From Acanthacorydalis orientalis (Eukaryota; Arthropoda; Insecta; Megaloptera; Corydalidae), in NCBI GenBank assembly GCA_034766995.1, contig CM068313.1:12955512-13019511 (forward strand): a stretch of DNA of 64,000 bases, read 5' to 3'. The notes below the pieces were generated by a model, which was not told where the DNA came from, did not search any database, and worked only from the letters and a program-made list of their open reading frames with translations. The translations under genes and the position numbers were made by a program. Positions 54,701-60,118 of this stretch are shown one piece after another; position 1 is the stretch's first letter; every line of letters begins with the position of its first letter.

Positions 54701-57700
54701 TTGTACATAAAGACGAGTGCACTTGATAATTTTCCATCATACAGTACCTGTGTTATATTAATATTAATTAACTCATAAATTGTATTCATTTCATCACTAC
54801 TATTCGCAAATTGAACTATATATACGTATATATCAGTTTATAATTGCCTTGTTATATATTCATGATTAATTTTTGTACGGTGGGTTGCAGATTCGAATAA
54901 AAAATTAACACAAATTATGTACATTTTTGAATAATTTTTTTACAAAATGTTTATTAACATGTAAATATGAAGATAGAAATTTTGTTTAATCAACAAAAAA
55001 ATATATTAACACTCAGCGTCCCATATAGCAACAGCACATTATGGAAAAGAAAGAAGCATTAAGATATTTAAAACAAAGATATCGTTTTTGCAAAATTGGA
55101 ATTTATAGCCAAATCACATTTTTAACAAAATTTAATCATTTTTTTTAATTACTTAGATTATTGGATATTTCACAAATGAATCTTTTACTCACTTCATAAA
55201 CCACAAAAACTTTTTTCTCAATATTCTGGTCTATAGAAAAATCGAATCTATAAAACTGATTTTTTTTTATATATTTCTATTATATCTAAGAATATCATTT
55301 TTTTAACGCATCTTCAACTGTTCGGTCGATTTTCAATGAGAAATTTTTTAGTGGTCTATAGGTGAGAAAAAATGAATGTAGCAACAGTGCTATTTACTTG
55401 ACATTTCTAGAATCATTTGACACATTTTTGAAATATTCTTATTATGAATGATTGAGAAATCGAACACTTATTTAAATAAATTACAATGCAATCGCAAAAT
55501 TAATACAAATGATACATATGGGTTTATTTGTACATATTAGTACATTAATCATCGTTTCTCTTCTTAAAGAAAGGTAACACGTATTGGCAGACACTGATGT
55601 CTGACATGACACTCTAAGTGTAAAATTGTATTTACAATTAGTAGAATATACACATAAAAATATAAAATTGAAAGATGCGCTAATGTTATAAGTCATCAGT
55701 TTTATTTGTTTCCAATATTTTAGTATACGGTATTTGATTATAAGAAAGAATTTTGTTAATACCCTTACAGTTCAATTTACAATTATTTTTTTCATATAAT
55801 CATTTTACGGTAAATTTAAAAAAAATAAAATATACCTGTTTTCATTATTAAATACCTTTATGTGATAAAAACCTCTAAGATTCTTATGTAAATATTTGCT
55901 CTAAGTACGAGAAAATTTTCAAATTAAACATAAAACATATACCAACAACGAACTAATCTACCATAAATACATTTTTCCATTAAATACTAAATAAATAATT
56001 GAAATAAATCTACAGAAAAATACATTTTTTTTTAATATTTTAAAAACACTTTTCGAGACATGCCGATGTATTATAAAATATATATTGTGAAGGAAAATAC
56101 TAAATATTTCCTGAAACTAAAATTTTACTTTAAGTAAATAAACTACAATGATTATATGTAAGAAAAACTTATATAAAATACAGTAAAGTCACGATAGTTT
56201 CATTACTAGATAATTTAGGTTTCCAGTATTTTAACAAAAATATGTTTTTACAAGTGTGATCTTGGTGATACGTTGTCTTGGTGGTTCTTGCTTTTAAATC
56301 AACTGATTGTCTGTTTTCTACTGATAGTTTCGGCATGTGTGTCATCTTCAGGTGGATATTAGAGTATTACATCCGTTTGAAGATAACACGTGAGCCAAAA
56401 CTAGTGATGTAGAAAATAAAATCAGATGATCCAAGCAGACAATTTTAACATTTTTAATTCGATTTTTTCCTTCTGCAGTATGCATGATGTATTCAGTATT
56501 TATATCATATTACATTTTTATTTTAAACACCAAAATACTTTATAAATTCTAGCAAAAACATATCCTTTTCTTAAAAAATGCATTAATATATATTAATACT
56601 TGACAAAAATATAAAATAAAAATGAATGGTAATTATTGTTAAGTTTTTTATTTGTATCAAATTTTTTTTTGTTTTAACTTTCCACCTAAGGAAAACTTGT
56701 AGAAAGGTAAACAAACCATTGGTAATTAAAAGAAACTGGATAAGTTTTTATGCCTGTTCAGAGCAAAAGCCTCTTTAGTTTGACAATAACTAGTTCAAAC
56801 TATCGCTACAATACTGTATTTTTATTTTAAAAACGATAAAAAAATCATTTCATCTTTACTTGGAAAAAAACTGATTATAAAATAACATCAAGTTCATTTC
56901 TCTAACATTTAACCACTCGAAGAAAAAAATGAAATTTAAAATTTTATTAGAAAATAAAATAGTTTCTGGTAATAATTAAGAGAATCAAAAATAACAAACA
57001 TAAATAGATAGAAAAATGACTCGATGATAAAAACGGTATAATAATCTTTATATATAAGAGTAATTTGGTTGAATGAGAGACACGTATTTTCTATTTTATC
57101 TTAGATAACGTGATACAAAATATATAATTAATTCATAATTTAAAGCAGGTTAATATTGAATAAAAACTAAAACACTAGAAAGAATTTTTTATCGTATTAC
57201 CAAAAAATAAAAGCAAAAATTTGTCCCTGCATTCAATTTCATGTACACAAACAATATAAACAATTACATTATTCCAACATAAAAACAAGGTTTAACTATA
57301 AAACATCAAAATATAACTACAATATCAAACAGGACACGTACATAAATGCCAATTCGAAGCATAAATAAATAAATCTCGTAACATAAATAAATACTAAACT
57401 AAAAAAATAAACAAAAACAGTGCTTACAGATGCAGTGTTTGGATCCAACATGCATGGTTGCGTATGGCCTGAATCACTCACCCTTTTGTGGTTATCAGGA
57501 AGGTTTAATTGGCACTCATTATCGAATCTAAATTGACTCTGTGTTTGAAAAAAAAACAGTTTATTATTTTATACAAATAATTCATATTCAATTATTGGAA
57601 CATAAAAGTATTAGAGTTTTAAACAATTATATACAAAATGTGTAGCTTGAGTTCAAATTAGAATTTAAATTGTATGTTTTTATACCTGAGATCTTTTTGA

Positions 57701-60057
57701 TACGTTGTTTTGATAGTCTTCGTCCTTATGAATAATCTAAGATTCCATTTTTCATTACTAGTCAGGGCTGGTACATTTTCATTAAGTAGATTTTAGAGAT
57801 TTATGAGTCTCTTCAATCTACCTGAAGATAACACAAACTACTAGCGGATAATAGAATCTCAGATTATCCAAATGGATGAAAGCTATCAGAAAATAACCCA
57901 AGTCGAAACCGGTTATAGAAAAAAAAACTCAAGGAAAGTTTCAATTATTTAAATTTACTAAAAAATGAGAGAATGTGATAGAAAAAGTTTGTTTAAGAAA
58001 GATAGACCTTTTTAAATAAATATTGTTTTCCATTATTAAAAAAATTATCCCGAATTAGAAATAAAAAAAAAATAGTTTTAGCTTGTGAACTAATATTAAA
58101 TTTATATTTTTAAAAAGATAAGAGAATAGATCTTTTGACAGTCATTCGATGCGATTGAAATACTTATTAAAAAAATATAACTTAAATTTGTTTTAAAATA
58201 AAATCAAATTTGTTTGTATTATAATTTATTTGCTTGAAGATGAAATCAATAAGTAACACACTTTAAAGTTATACATACTTTGTAACCAGGGCCTAATCTA
58301 TGCATTGCACAAATTTGATGTGTCGTCAATGCTTCGCTAAAGAGGTAGATGGCTGACATTTGTCCACAGAACACTCGTTCCTCATCTAATTCAGGAGTGG
58401 CTCCTATATAACATTTATCGAACGGCTGAAATGTTATTAAAATAAAATTTACATTAAAACATATTTCTTAAATCGTCATAATAAATAAGAGTAATAAGAC
58501 TGATACTCACATCATTTGTTGAAACGAACCAAGCCATTTCTGTACTAGATGCGAGTTGACCGTTGACAAGACATTTGATTTCGCTTTTCGTCCACCGATT
58601 GTAGATATAAACGACGGCCAGCATGTACCATTTTCTTGGATGGAATTCGTACTTGACACAGTGTTGAAAACCTTTACCTTTCACCTTCATCGATGTTAAT
58701 ACTAAACAGTTTCCCACGAAATGGGCCGAATAACCGACTCCTTTACTCGTTTTGAAACTAAAATATTAAAAAGTTGAAAGTATATTTGCGGAATGTATTT
58801 CAATGCAAGTACAATATCGCACTCGTATTATTTTAAATTTTAGTAAACTTAAAAGGATATTTATGAGTTTGGTCTATAAGAGAAAATAGTCTATGATTTT
58901 CATATATTTAGTCAATACCATAGAATTTCAAATGGATTTACATTTCATGCATGTCTATAGCTTGTTTCAAACTGGTTGTTGCTTCTGAAGAGTACTTTAC
59001 CCAGTTATGCACCAATAACGCTATATAACTGTGCGATACATAAATTAAATAATGGATAATAAGTATGCACTCGATTACTATAAACTACATAAGTGTTTTG
59101 TGTTCAGTCAACAAAATCATCGATAAAATTATCAATCTCCTGTTAATTTATAAACAATTGTTTATATCTAATTATAAATATAAAATTTCAACATTTACAA
59201 TAGAATTAATTACTTTAAATAATCTAACATCGCGGTTGAAGTATTCAAACTTGTAATTACAAACAAAAAAGTGTTATTAAAGTATTTGATGTGTTCCTTT
59301 ATATTTTTTTGTCATGTTGATCGTAGTGGCAGAGGTACGCTGGATATATGCAAGAACCAATAAGAGACAAGAATCAAAGTATGAAAATCTAATGTTATAA
59401 ACGTGTTTATACTAGACTGGTGAATATCTCTAGTAATATTCAATCTATAATTATTCGATGGGTGTTTAAATTTAAATGAGAATTTGACTGATAAATAAAG
59501 GCTATTTAACTGATATAAACAGGAGTTCATTAACAAGTATAAACATGTAAAAACATTTAAAAAATATTAATCTAATGTTCTTCATATCTCTCATCAGGCA
59601 AATGAATTTATCTAAACTAAATAACGATGCAGAGAACATTATTAATAAATTTATTGTTAATAAATGTGTTATTCTTCCCTAATGTGTATCAGACTTATTG
59701 GATTTAGTTCTGGATTTACCATATAGATCCGATCTGGCATGGTTTAATAATCATTTACTTGGATTATTGAACGATTTTTTAAAAAGAAAATACGTTATTT
59801 AATAATGACGACTAAATGTTCACTAAATAAAATGTTTTAGTCTAATTCTCACTTATATTGTAATATATTAATATTTTATACACTTGGAGATTGGTTTGAA
59901 CAACGATTTTTCAACTAAAATAGTTTCATGTATTTTTCAAATTTTTATTATTAAGGACTAGATTTTTTAAAAAAGAAAATTTCAAAAACTTTCAAGTGAT
60001 TACTTATCTATTGTGATTTTTTTTTCTCTCTCTCTCTATATATATATACACACACAT

Positions 60058-60118
<61 letters not shown>

